Shown here in pieces: positions 1-7,939 of a stretch of 64,000 nucleotides of DNA. Position numbers and translations under genes: made by a program. The stretch's first letter is position 1; the number at the start of each line of letters is the position of its first letter. The stretch comes from Stenotrophomonas sp. UBA2629. GTDB lineage: Bacteria > Pseudomonadota > Gammaproteobacteria > Xanthomonadales > Xanthomonadaceae. The stretch is from contig DEOB01000011.1 of the NCBI GenBank assembly GCA_002359895.1, positions 311,203 through 375,202 on the forward strand, in the 5' to 3' direction. Below the pieces are notes generated by a model. The model did no database searches, was not told the origin of the DNA, and worked only from the letters and a program-made list of their open reading frames with translations.

Positions 1-10
1 AACCGTCGCT

Positions 11-42
11 CCACGCTCTCTCCCGTCATGGAGAGAGCGTGG
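11..42. other. Perfect 13-bp stem hairpin at the left edge
   Basis: An inverted repeat pairs CCACGCTCTCTCC with GGAGAGAGCGTGG around a 6-nt loop. It lies about 145 bp beyond the stop of the glutathione transferase gene. No T-run follows on either strand, so it may be a weak terminator or processing structure for a gene outside the window. The rest of bases 1-186 shows no gene. Confidence 0.5.
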
Positions 43-186
43 GCAAGGTAAAACGATCAACCGCTGCAAATGCAGCACGCACGCCTGCGTCACACTCCGT
101 GCATCCGTGCTTCGTATGGTGCGTCTTCGGCTGATAACTGCACACGCGCCGGGTCGGTCATCTACACCGATGCGGCCCGCCTGAAA

Positions 187-816
187 TCAGGCAAGCGCCG
201 TCTCTGGCTTGGCAACCAACGCATCATCCAACGCGCCGGCACGCACACATGCCGCCCGCTGCACGTGCGGTTGGTAATACGCCTCGAATACCGGCTTGGC
301 TTCGATCTCACCCGCGCCGATGAAGTAGCTCAAGAACGCGGCCATGTAGAGATCGGCGACGGTGAAACTGTCTCCCACCAGATACTGCTTGCCAGCTACG
401 GCCAGCTCCAGCGTCTGCATCAGATCCTCCGCCGTGCCATAGCCCGCTTCCATCGGCGGTGCCAAGGCGCCATGACGGCGGTCGGTGATGAAGGCTTCCA
501 GCGGCCCGGCCGCGAACAGCACCCAGCGATAGCATTCACCGCGTTCTGCGCTGCCAACGGCAGGCAGCAGCGCTTTTTCTGGCGCCAGATCGGCAAGATG
601 CAGACAGATGGCTGCGTTCTCGGTGATCACCGTTTCGCCGTGGCGCAACGCAGGCACCTTGCCCATCGGGTTGATGGCCAGATACGCCGGTGCTTTCATG
701 CTGGTGCCGTACTGCAGAATCTCCTGCTGATACGGCAGACCAGTTTCCTCAAGCATCCAACGTGCAATGCGGCCGCGCGAATGAGGATGGGTATAGAGGG
801 TGAGTTGCTTGGTCAT
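187..816 (-). CDS. Glutathione S-transferase family protein
   Basis: This cytosolic enzyme of 209 residues probably conjugates glutathione to electrophiles. The N-terminal thioredoxin-fold domain opens with LTLYTHPHSRGR. It carries the cis-proline segment NPMGKVPAL and the glutathione-binding TENAAI motif near residues 50-70. A helical C-terminal domain includes the usual VGDSFTVADLYMAA core motif. I chose the ATG at 816, preceded by an AGGT element; a GTG three codons upstream (825) is the alternative. It lies 66 bp downstream of the WYL regulator on the same strand, suggesting a two-gene unit. The substrate cannot be read from sequence. Confidence 0.88.
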   Translation of the reverse strand: MTKQLTLYTHPHSRGRIARWMLEETGLPYQQEILQYGTSMKAPAYLAINPMGKVPALRHGETVITENAAICLHLADLAPEKALLPAVGSAERGECYRWVLFAAGPLEAFITDRRHGALAPPMEAGYGTAEDLMQTLELAVAGKQYLVGDSFTVADLYMAAFLSYFIGAGEIEAKPVFEAYYQPHVQRAACVRAGALDDALVAKPETALA

Positions 817-882
817 GTCAGACACCTGCGCTGTAAGGAGCCGACAGTGTGCGCAGGGGCTACTGACAGCCGCTGTCAGCAG

Positions 883-1575
883 TCAATCATCGCGTTTGGG
901 CACGCATTGTGCGTGCCAACGCTTCAACAGCTGGTGCCGCTGCGCCGGGTAACGCTGGCCGGTGTTCTCCAGCGCAACCATGCGGTCGGCGCGGAAATGA
1001 CGGAAGTCACCGCGCATTTCACACCACGCCGCCAGCAGGCGGATGTCCGCCAGGAAAGCCATTGCAAACGGCCAGATCACGCGTTCGCTGGCACGGCCCT
1101 GGGCGTCGCTGTATTCAATACGCACCGCGTTGCCGTCACGGATGGCCATCCGCAGTGAAGGCAACCACGGCTCTGCCGGCCCGCCACTCCACTGCGGCGC
1201 GAACAGGCCACTGGTCTCCACCTGCAGACGCAGCGCTTCCGGCAGCACTCCGGTTACCCGCTGCAATGCGGCGTCGGCCGATGCGGCCAGCGCCGGGTCG
1301 GCATGTGAGGCCACCCAGCGCATGCCCAGCACGATGGCTTCCAGCTCGTCGGCGGAAAACATCATGGGTGGTAGCAGAAAGCCGGCCCGCAACTGATAAC
1401 CGACGCCCGGGTCACCGGCGATGTCAGCGCCCTGTCCCCGCAGCGCGTCGATGTCGCGATACAGCGTGCGCAGGCTTACGTCAAAACGCTCGGCCAATAT
1501 GGCTCCACTCACCGGCTTACGGCGGCGGCGCAGGTCATCAAGCAGGTGCAGCAGTCGGGTGGCGCGCTGGGTCAT
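883..1575 (-). CDS. YafY-type transcriptional regulator (HTH_11 plus WYL domain)
   Basis: The 230-residue protein begins with an HTH_11 winged-helix domain (MTQRATRLLHLLDDLRRRR, then SGAILAERFDVSLRTLYRDI). A C-terminal WYL domain follows from about residue 125, in the segment around RLLAAWCEMRGDFRHFRADR. WYL proteins sense small ligands or nucleic acids and regulate nearby genes. The start is the ATG at 1575, where family homology begins; the open frame extends to 1707 but the extra residues look non-coding. The gene is immediately upstream of the glutathione transferase gene, which is the likely target or partner. The ligand is unknown. Confidence 0.85.
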   Translation of the reverse strand: MTQRATRLLHLLDDLRRRRKPVSGAILAERFDVSLRTLYRDIDALRGQGADIAGDPGVGYQLRAGFLLPPMMFSADELEAIVLGMRWVASHADPALAASADAALQRVTGVLPEALRLQVETSGLFAPQWSGGPAEPWLPSLRMAIRDGNAVRIEYSDAQGRASERVIWPFAMAFLADIRLLAAWCEMRGDFRHFRADRMVALENTGQRYPAQRHQLLKRWHAQCVPKRDD

Positions 1576-1794
1576 GGTGGAATGAAGCCTGGCAGCCGTG
1601 CAGCATAGCGCCCGCCCGAGCCCTGCCGGAAACCCATGACAATCGTGCCAGCGCAGGCCAAGTTGTTGCCTGTCATGGCGGCGACCTCGATAGGCACCCT
1701 CTATCAAAGCCAGCGGATCATTTGATTACCCTTTTCACCTGGTCATGGCTACAGTCGGTACACGATAGTTTTCTTGAGCCAGCTGGAGCCAGCC

Positions 1795-3447
1795 ATGAGC
1801 AGCAACGACAACAAGCCGACCTGTCCGTACCAGAGTGCCCCCTCGCCCGAGCAGGCCGCACAGTCGCAGCGCGACACCAGCACCACCCCTAAGCAGAAGC
1901 ACGGTGATGCACCGGTGACACCGATGACCACCGCCTTTGGTGCGCCGGTGGTGGACAACCAGAACAGCAAGACCGCCGGCCCGCGCGGCCCGCTGTTGAT
2001 GGAAGACGTATGGCTGCTGGAGAAGCTGGCCAACCTCAACCGTGAGGTCATTCCCGAGCGCCGCATGCATGCCAAGGGTTCCGGTGCGTTTGGCACGTTC
2101 ACCGTCACCCACGACATCAGCAAGTACACCCGCGCCAAGATCTTCTCGGCGGTGGGCAAGCAGACCGAAATGTTCGCCCGCTTCACCACCGTGGCCGGCG
2201 AGCGCGGCGCGGCCGATGCCGAGCGCGACATCCGTGGCTTCGCACTGAAGTTCTATACCGAGGAAGGCAACTGGGACCTGGTGGGTAACAACACGCCGGT
2301 GTTCTTCCTGCGCGACCCGCGCAAGTTCGGCGACCTCAACAAGGCGGTCAAGCGCGACCCGCATACCAACCTGCGCAGCGCCCGCAACAACTGGGATTTC
2401 TGGACCCTGCTGCCCGAGGCGCTGATGCAGGTGACCGTGGTGATGAGCGACCGCGGCATTCCGCGCAGCTTCCGCCACATGCATGGCTTCGGCTCGCACA
2501 CCTACAGCTTCACCAACAACGATGGCGAGCGCTTCTGGGTGAAGTTCCATTTCCACAGCCAGCAGGGCATCGAAGCCCTCACCGACGCACAGGCCGAAGT
2601 GCTGGTCGGCAAGGACCGCGAAAGCCACGGCCGCGATCTGTTCAAGGCCATCGAGCGCGGCGAGTTCCCGAAGTGGAAGCTGTTCGTGCAGGTCATGCCG
2701 GAGCTGGAAGCGGAGACCTATCGCGTGCATCCGTTCGACCTCACCAAGGTGTGGCCGAAGAGCGACTACCCGCTGATTGAAGTGGGCGAGTTCGTGCTCA
2801 ACCGCAACCCCGATAACTGGTACCAGGACGTGGAGCAGTCCGCATTCGCTCCCAGCAACCTGGTGCCGGGCATCGGCCCGTCGCCGGACAAGATGCTGCA
2901 GGCACGCCTGTTCGCGTATACCGATGCACAGCGCTACCGCCTGGGCGTGAACCACCACCAGATTCCGGTCAACGCGGCGCGCTGCCCGGTGCACAGCAAC
3001 CACCGCGATGGCACCATGCGCGTGGACGGCAACTACGGCGGCCTGCCGCATTACGAGCCCAACAGCTACGGCCAGTGGCAGGAGCAGCCGCAGTACCGCG
3101 AGCCGGCGTTGAAGATCCGCGGCGATGCCGATTTCTGGAACTTCCGCGAGGACGACAACGACTACTTCAGCCAGCCCGGCGCGTTGTTCCGCAGCTACAA
3201 CGATGCGCAGAAACAGCGCCTGTTCGACAACACCGCCCGTGCCTTGGGGGATGCGCCGGACTTCATCAAGCAGCGCCACATCGACAACTGCAACAAGGCC
3301 GACCCGGCTTACGGCGCCGGCATTGCCGCAGCGCTGCAGAAGCTGGCGGCCGCCGCAGCCGAGCCCGCCGATCCGTTTGCACCACCGCCGCACCCGGGCA
3401 ACGATTTCCCCAGCGCCACGCCAGGCGCCGAGGACATCGAGCTTTGA
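1795..3447 (+). CDS. katA: Haem catalase
   Basis: Monofunctional haem catalase of 550 residues, decomposing hydrogen peroxide in the cytoplasm. The distal histidine lies in RRMHAKGSGAFG (His92 from this start). The catalytic asparagine is in VGNNTPVFF (about 165-166), and the proximal haem-ligand tyrosine is in RLFAYTDAQRYRLG (Tyr375). The signature around VMSDRGIPRSFRHMHGFG is intact. The length fits clade 1/3 enzymes rather than the 700-residue large-subunit type. I chose the ATG at 1795 because GGAG sits 6 nt upstream; an in-frame TTG at 1774 is less likely. The N-terminal 55 residues are a low-complexity extension. A strong terminator follows. The katA symbol is by function, not proven orthology. 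Confidence 0.96.
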   Translation: MSSNDNKPTCPYQSAPSPEQAAQSQRDTSTTPKQKHGDAPVTPMTTAFGAPVVDNQNSKTAGPRGPLLMEDVWLLEKLANLNREVIPERRMHAKGSGAFGTFTVTHDISKYTRAKIFSAVGKQTEMFARFTTVAGERGAADAERDIRGFALKFYTEEGNWDLVGNNTPVFFLRDPRKFGDLNKAVKRDPHTNLRSARNNWDFWTLLPEALMQVTVVMSDRGIPRSFRHMHGFGSHTYSFTNNDGERFWVKFHFHSQQGIEALTDAQAEVLVGKDRESHGRDLFKAIERGEFPKWKLFVQVMPELEAETYRVHPFDLTKVWPKSDYPLIEVGEFVLNRNPDNWYQDVEQSAFAPSNLVPGIGPSPDKMLQARLFAYTDAQRYRLGVNHHQIPVNAARCPVHSNHRDGTMRVDGNYGGLPHYEPNSYGQWQEQPQYREPALKIRGDADFWNFREDDNDYFSQPGALFRSYNDAQKQRLFDNTARALGDAPDFIKQRHIDNCNKADPAYGAGIAAALQKLAAAAAEPADPFAPPPHPGNDFPSATPGAEDIEL

Positions 3448-3453
3448 TTCAAC

Positions 3454-3482
3454 AGCCCCGCCCAACCGGCGGGGCTTTCTTG
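3454..3482 (+). terminator. Rho-independent terminator of the catalase gene
   Basis: A 9-bp stem AGCCCCGCC / GGCGGGGCT with a 5-nt loop is followed by a T-rich tail, 7 bp after the catalase stop. Confidence 0.9.
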
Positions 3483-3506
3483 TTGCAGCCACACCTTTTA
3501 CCCAAC

Positions 3507-3535
3507 CCCGGGGTGCCTGCTGCAGGCATCCCGGG
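3507..3535. repeat. Strong GC hairpin between catalase and DUF937 genes
   Basis: CCCGGGGTGCCTG pairs with CAGGCATCCCGGG (12 of 13 positions) around a 3-nt loop and is followed by CTTTC. It could be a second terminator or a REP-like extragenic palindrome. It differs from the GTAG-type repeats elsewhere in the window. Confidence 0.5.
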
Positions 3536-3612
3536 CTTTCATGTCCGCCCCCCGCAACGGCCCATTACAGGGTTACCATCGCGCTGCGCACACAACCGCA
3601 AGGAACCCAACG

Positions 3613-4224
3613 ATGAGCCTGACCGACGAACTCCTCTCCCAGCTGCAGGGCGCCCCCGTGCAGCAGGTTTCCCAACAGCTGGGCATTGACAGCCAGCAGG
3701 CTTCCAGCGCGATCAGCGCCGCATTGCCGCTGCTGATGGGCGCACTGGGCAACAACGCCGCCAAGCCGCAGGGTGCCGAAGCACTGCTTGGCGCATTGCA
3801 GACCAACCACAGCGGGTTGGATATCGGCAGCGTGCTGGGCTCGGTACTGGGCGGTGGTGGTGGCGGTGCTGCGGCCAATGGCGCCGGCATCCTGGGCCAC
3901 ATCTTTGGTGGCAATGAAACCCGTGCCGAAACCGGCTTGGCCCAAGCCACCGGCTTGAGCCCAAGCAGCTCCAGCCAGCTGTTGAAGATTCTGGCCCCGA
4001 TCGTGATGGCCTTCATTGCCCAGCGCATGAGCAGCGGCAACGGCCAGGCCGATGCCGGTGGCCTGGCCCAGCTGCTTGGCCAGGAGAAGCAGCAGGTAGC
4101 GCAGGCGGGCGGCATCGGCGGCAACCTGTTGGGCAGCGTGCTGGACCAGGACGGCGACGGCCAGTTCGGCGTCAGCGACCTGATCAAGCTGGGAAGCGGA
4201 CTGCTGGGCAGCGGCAAGCGCTGA
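3613..4224 (+). CDS. DUF937 (YidB-like) protein
   Basis: A 203-residue protein rich in Ala, Gly, Gln and Leu. The N-terminal DUF937 region (MSLTDELLSQLQGAPVQQ, then QASSAISAALPLLMGALGNN) is followed by a Gly-rich linker. A second amphipathic block ends with LDQDGDGQFGVSDLIKLGSG, a short DxDxDG stretch resembling a calcium-binding or dockerin-like loop. No signal peptide is visible. The start at 3613 has AAGGAA 7 nt upstream. Family function is not established. It is flanked by its own terminator and appears monocistronic. Confidence 0.8.
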   Translation: MSLTDELLSQLQGAPVQQVSQQLGIDSQQASSAISAALPLLMGALGNNAAKPQGAEALLGALQTNHSGLDIGSVLGSVLGGGGGGAAANGAGILGHIFGGNETRAETGLAQATGLSPSSSSQLLKILAPIVMAFIAQRMSSGNGQADAGGLAQLLGQEKQQVAQAGGIGGNLLGSVLDQDGDGQFGVSDLIKLGSGLLGSGKR

Positions 4225-4252
4225 GGTTTGTTGCCGCAGATTTCAGCATGAC

Positions 4253-4280
4253 GAAAACGCCACCTTGCGGTGGCGTTTTC
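4253..4280. terminator. Bidirectional terminator between DUF937 and hslR
   Basis: GAAAACGCCACC and GGTGGCGTTTTC form a perfect 12-bp stem with a TTGC loop, so an A-run/T-run flanks it on both strands. It can serve the DUF937 gene (plus) and hslR (minus), which converge here. Confidence 0.88.
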
Positions 4281-4325
4281 TGTTGCAGCCATGGGGCGCG
4301 GATAGCGCAGGCCCACTGCGGACAC

Positions 4326-4733
4326 TCACAGCGCGTCGAGATCACCCAGCGCGCGGATCAGGCGGCGCGCGCGTTTGTCCGGTTTGTGCTCCGGTGCCCG
4401 GTAGCCCGTGCGCTCGGCGGCGCGACGCAGTCTCACCTCCTCACGCGCCTTCCTGGAAGCTTCGCTTTCTTCGTACAACGCCTGTGCCACCGGCGCTGCA
4501 CCACGCGTGTCGCTCAGGCCACGCACCAGCAGCTCGAATACTTCATCGCCACGCTGCACGCGCAGGGCATCACCAATACGCACCGCACGCGAGGATTTGG
4601 GGCGCTGCCCGGCCACGTCCACTTTGCCGGTGTCCACCGCTTGTTTGGCCAAGCTGCGGGTCTTGAAGAAACGTGCGGCCCACAGCCACACATCAAGGCG
4701 GATGCTGGGGATGGATAGGACTTCGGAGTTCAT
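4326..4733 (-). CDS. hslR: Ribosome-associated heat shock protein Hsp15
   Basis: A 135-residue RNA-binding protein with an S4 domain at about residues 10-60 (IRLDVWLWAARFFKTRSLAK, then AVRIGDALRV). The highly basic C-terminal tail is rich in Arg and Lys (APEHKPDKRARRLIRALG). Known Hsp15 proteins bind free 50S subunits that carry a nascent chain and help recycle stalled subunits after heat stress. The length and architecture match E. coli Hsp15 (about 133 residues). The start is ATG at 4733. It stands alone between convergent and divergent neighbours. Confidence 0.93.
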   Translation of the reverse strand: MNSEVLSIPSIRLDVWLWAARFFKTRSLAKQAVDTGKVDVAGQRPKSSRAVRIGDALRVQRGDEVFELLVRGLSDTRGAAPVAQALYEESEASRKAREEVRLRRAAERTGYRAPEHKPDKRARRLIRALGDLDAL

Positions 4734-4856
4734 CGTGTTCCTGTTGTCTCCACTTCGGGTGCTGGCCGTACCTGCGCGGCGAGCTGCGTACCTGACAGCG
4801 GCACCGTCACCGGCAAGGTGCTAGTGTGCCAGCCTCGTTTCAAACAGCGTCAACCA

Positions 4857-6347
4857 ATGTCGAAAACCAGCCCCGCCCGCTCTCTCACCGAAGGCCCGAT
4901 CGGGCGCAGCCTGCTGCTGTTCTCGCTGCCTATTCTCGCCGGCAATATCGCGCAGTCGCTGAATGGGTCGGTCAATGCGATCTGGGTTGGCAAGTTCCTC
5001 GGCGAGGCGGCGCTGACCGCTACGGCCAACGCCAACAACATCATGTTTTTCCTGATTGGCTCGGTGTTCGGCATCGGCATGGCCGCCACCATCCTGATCG
5101 GCCAGTCCATCGGTGCCAAGGACCTTGCGCAGGCGCGACGGGTGATGGGCACCAGCGCGACCTTCTTCATCGGCCTGTCGGTAGTGATTGCGGTGGCCGG
5201 CTGGTTCCTGTCGCATCGCCTGCTGGTGGCCATGGGCACACCGGCCGAATCGCTGCCAATGGCCGAGGCTTACCTGAAGGTGATCTTCCTCGGCATGCCG
5301 CTGATCTACGCGTTTGCGTTTTTCACCGCTGCGTTGCGCGGTGCCGGTGATGCGCGCACACCGTTCCGGTTTCTGCTGCTGTCGGTGCTGTTGGATATCG
5401 GCATCAACCCGCTGCTGATCTTCGGCCTGGGCCCGTTCCCGGAACTGGGCGTGGCCGGCGCGGCATGGGCCACCTTCTTCGCGCAGGGGTTGGCACTGGC
5501 AGCCATGCTGCTGTACCTGCGCAACAAGCGCCACGTGCTGTGGCTGGGCCGCAAGGATGCCGCGTTGCTGAAGATCGACCCGGTGATCCTCAAGACGCTG
5601 GTGGTCAAAGGCGTGCCGATGGGCCTGCAGATGGTGCTTATCTCGCTGGCGATGATCATGATGATCTCCATGGTCAATGCCTATGGCGTGAGCACGGCAT
5701 CGGCCTATGGTGCGGCCATGCAGCTATGGACCTATGTGCAGATGCCGGCCATGGCCATTGGTGCGGCGTGTTCGTCCATGGCCGCACAGAACGTGGGCGC
5801 TGGCCGCTGGGACCGCGTGCATGCCACCGCACGTACCGGTGTGCTGTTCAATTTTCTGCTGACCGGTGCATTGATCGCGCCGATCATTCTGTTCGACCGC
5901 AGCACCTTGGCGCTGTTCCTGCCCGGCGAAAGCTCGGCGCTGGAGATCGGCCGCCATCTCAACCACATCGCGGTGTGGTCGTTCCTGTTTTTCGGTGTGA
6001 CATTTGTGGTGTCCGGCGTGGTCCGCTCCACTGGCGCGGTGGTGCCGCCGCTGTTGATTCTTGCGGTGGCGATGTGGGGCATCCGCGTGCCGTTTGCCCT
6101 GTGGTTGCAGCCGGTGCTGGGCGTGGACGCGATCTGGTGGAGCTTCCCGGTCAGCGCGTTCTGCTCGATGGTGATGGTGATGGCCTATTACCGCTGGGGT
6201 AACTGGCGCAAAGCCAAGATGCTGCAGAAGGACACACTGGCAACGCCGGCCGAGGTGCCATCCACACCCCCGTCGCCGGTGGCTGATGCCAACCTCGATG
6301 TGGACATTGAGGACGATGCTGTCATCGAGCAACCGGTCTCACGTTGA
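4857..6347 (+). CDS. MATE family efflux transporter
   Basis: A 496-residue inner-membrane protein with about 12 hydrophobic helices in two MATE repeats (GPIGRSLLLFSLPILAGNIA near the N terminus, KTLVVKGVPMGLQMVLISLA at the start of the second half). Such transporters export cationic drugs or metabolites using sodium or proton gradients. I use the ATG at 4857 (MSKTSPARSL); an upstream in-frame GTG (4818) would add 13 unlikely residues. The acidic, Pro-rich C-terminal tail of about 40 residues is not part of the transport fold. The substrate is unknown. Confidence 0.92.
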   Translation: MSKTSPARSLTEGPIGRSLLLFSLPILAGNIAQSLNGSVNAIWVGKFLGEAALTATANANNIMFFLIGSVFGIGMAATILIGQSIGAKDLAQARRVMGTSATFFIGLSVVIAVAGWFLSHRLLVAMGTPAESLPMAEAYLKVIFLGMPLIYAFAFFTAALRGAGDARTPFRFLLLSVLLDIGINPLLIFGLGPFPELGVAGAAWATFFAQGLALAAMLLYLRNKRHVLWLGRKDAALLKIDPVILKTLVVKGVPMGLQMVLISLAMIMMISMVNAYGVSTASAYGAAMQLWTYVQMPAMAIGAACSSMAAQNVGAGRWDRVHATARTGVLFNFLLTGALIAPIILFDRSTLALFLPGESSALEIGRHLNHIAVWSFLFFGVTFVVSGVVRSTGAVVPPLLILAVAMWGIRVPFALWLQPVLGVDAIWWSFPVSAFCSMVMVMAYYRWGNWRKAKMLQKDTLATPAEVPSTPPSPVADANLDVDIEDDAVIEQPVSR

Positions 6348-6391
6348 TTACCGCGCGGAATCAGCTTCACGTCGCCGCACTTAGCATCTTC

Positions 6392-6430
6392 GAAAAAAAG
6401 CCTGCGCGCGTTGAATGCGCGCACAGGCTT
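6392..6430 (-). terminator. Terminator of the GH109-TonB receptor-GH31 arm
   Basis: Read on the minus strand, an AAGCCTG...CAGGCTT stem with additional GCGCG pairing is followed by a run of seven T. A second perfect inverted repeat, CCTCCCTCCC / GGGAGGGAGG, lies between it and the gene (6441-6474). Confidence 0.8.
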
Positions 6431-6480
6431 CATCGTCTGCCCTCCCTCCCCTGCCATCAGCACAGGGAGGGAGGATTGCC

Positions 6481-7836
6481 TCAGTACTTTCCGTCGAACG
6501 CGAAGATCGGTTTGCGCTGTTGCCACAGGCCCTTGGTGAAATCCGGGAATTCCAAGGTCTGGAAGCTGTTGGCGATGGACTGCTCCGACAGCGGCGTGAT
6601 GGCGCTCCACGCCACCGCATCGTAGATGTCGATGGGCATCGGTGCCTTGGCCTTCAGCGCTTCGACAAAGGCATGGATGACGAACCAATCCATACCGCCG
6701 TGGCCGGCGCTGGCCGCCGTGGCCGCGTTGGCCTTCCACAGCGGATGTTCGTACTGATCCTGGTAGACCTTGAACTCTTCCCACTGGTGCGGCGGGCTGC
6801 GGCCTTCGATATGGATGCCGTGGTTGACGTCCATCCACAGGCCTTTGGTGCCCTGCACCCGGAAGCCCATCGAATAGGGGCGCGGCAGCGAGGTGTCATG
6901 CTGCAGCAGGATGGTTTCGCCGTTGGCGCAGGCCAAGGTGGTGGTGACGACATCACCCAGCTTGAACTTGACCTGGGTGCTGGGGTGCGTGGTGCCGCCG
7001 CTCTTGGCCACGGTGTACTCGTGCAGGCCACGCGCCTTGCTGGCAAACGCATTGATGTGGGTGAAGCGGTTGCCACGGTTGATGCCGGTATACATCGCAC
7101 ACGGGCCGATGCCGTGGCTGGGATACAGCTCACCGTTGCGGTTGACCGAATGCTCGGTGCGCCAGCGTGCTTCCGACCACCCCTTGTCACCAAACTCCAC
7201 ACCGCTGTCGTAAGGCTGGGTGGGGTCGCCGGAGTTGAACTTCACGCCGCGTAGATCGTGCTGGTAGCCGCCCTGCAGATGCACCAGTTCGCCGAACAGG
7301 CCTTCGCGCACCATCTGCAGCGTCGCCATCACATCGCGGCGGTAGCAGACGTTCTCCAGCAGCATGTACGGCGTACCGGTAGCGAGCTGGGTGTTGAGCA
7401 CGTCCCAATGGTCCTGCAGGGTGATACCGGCCACTACTTCGCAACCCACTGCGACCTTGGCCTGCATCGCGGCAATGGCCATCGGTGCATGCCATTCCCA
7501 CGGCGTGGCGATGATGACGCCATCAAGCCCGCGCTGTTCGAGCATGCGCTTCCACGCGTTTTCGTCACGGTCCTGACCATACGCGCGCGGCGCCGGCTTG
7601 CCGGCCTTGGCCACCATGTCCATGGCGCGGCCGAGCATGATCGGCTCGATATCGCACAGCGCGACCACTTCCACATCATCGCGGCGTACCAGTTCTTTCA
7701 GCAGTACCTGACCACGCATGCCGGTGCCGATCACGCCCAAGCGCATGGTGCGGTTACGGGCCCATGCCGGCGTTGACGGCAACAGGCTGGTCGCAGCCAG
7801 TGCGGCGCCGGTCAACAGAAAATCTCTACGCTTCAT
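6481..7836 (-). CDS. GH109-type Gfo/Idh/MocA glycosidase (probable alpha-N-acetylgalactosaminidase)
   Basis: A 451-residue protein with a Tat signal (MKRRDFLLTGAALAATSLLP, cleavage after PAWA). The NAD-binding Rossmann motif GVIGTGMRG is at about residues 34-42. The body carries TPWEWHAPM, GGYQHDLRGVKFN, ARWRTEHSVNRNGELYPSHG and INRGNRFTHINAFASKARGL, which I recognise as characteristic of family GH109. GH109 enzymes use a tightly bound NAD to hydrolyse alpha-GalNAc, for example from blood-group A antigen, by an oxidation-elimination mechanism. The start at 7836 has GAGGAAAT upstream. It is the last gene of a minus-strand arm behind a GH31 enzyme and a TonB receptor, opposite aga genes. GH109 specificity is family knowledge; activity here is inferred. 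Confidence 0.88.
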   Translation of the reverse strand: MKRRDFLLTGAALAATSLLPSTPAWARNRTMRLGVIGTGMRGQVLLKELVRRDDVEVVALCDIEPIMLGRAMDMVAKAGKPAPRAYGQDRDENAWKRMLEQRGLDGVIIATPWEWHAPMAIAAMQAKVAVGCEVVAGITLQDHWDVLNTQLATGTPYMLLENVCYRRDVMATLQMVREGLFGELVHLQGGYQHDLRGVKFNSGDPTQPYDSGVEFGDKGWSEARWRTEHSVNRNGELYPSHGIGPCAMYTGINRGNRFTHINAFASKARGLHEYTVAKSGGTTHPSTQVKFKLGDVVTTTLACANGETILLQHDTSLPRPYSMGFRVQGTKGLWMDVNHGIHIEGRSPPHQWEEFKVYQDQYEHPLWKANAATAASAGHGGMDWFVIHAFVEALKAKAPMPIDIYDAVAWSAITPLSEQSIANSFQTLEFPDFTKGLWQQRKPIFAFDGKY

Positions 7837-7859
7837 TGCATTTCCTCTTTCATTGAATC

Positions 7860-7879
7860 GCCCGCAGCGCGCTGCGGGC
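7860..7879. other. 20-bp palindromic hairpin upstream of the GH109 gene
   Basis: A perfect palindrome around CCCGCAGCGCGCTGCGGG lies between the TonB receptor stop and the GH109 ribosome-binding site. It may lower or separate expression of the downstream gene in the transcript. Confidence 0.5.
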
Positions 7880-7939
7880 AGGGGCGGCGCCCTCCCTACA
7901 TGCCATGCATGCAGGGGAGGATGCAACGTCCGTGTATCG

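Noticed and set aside
1735..3492. 585-codon minus frame across the catalase gene
   Set aside because: It fully overlaps the catalase gene on the opposite strand and even crosses its terminator.
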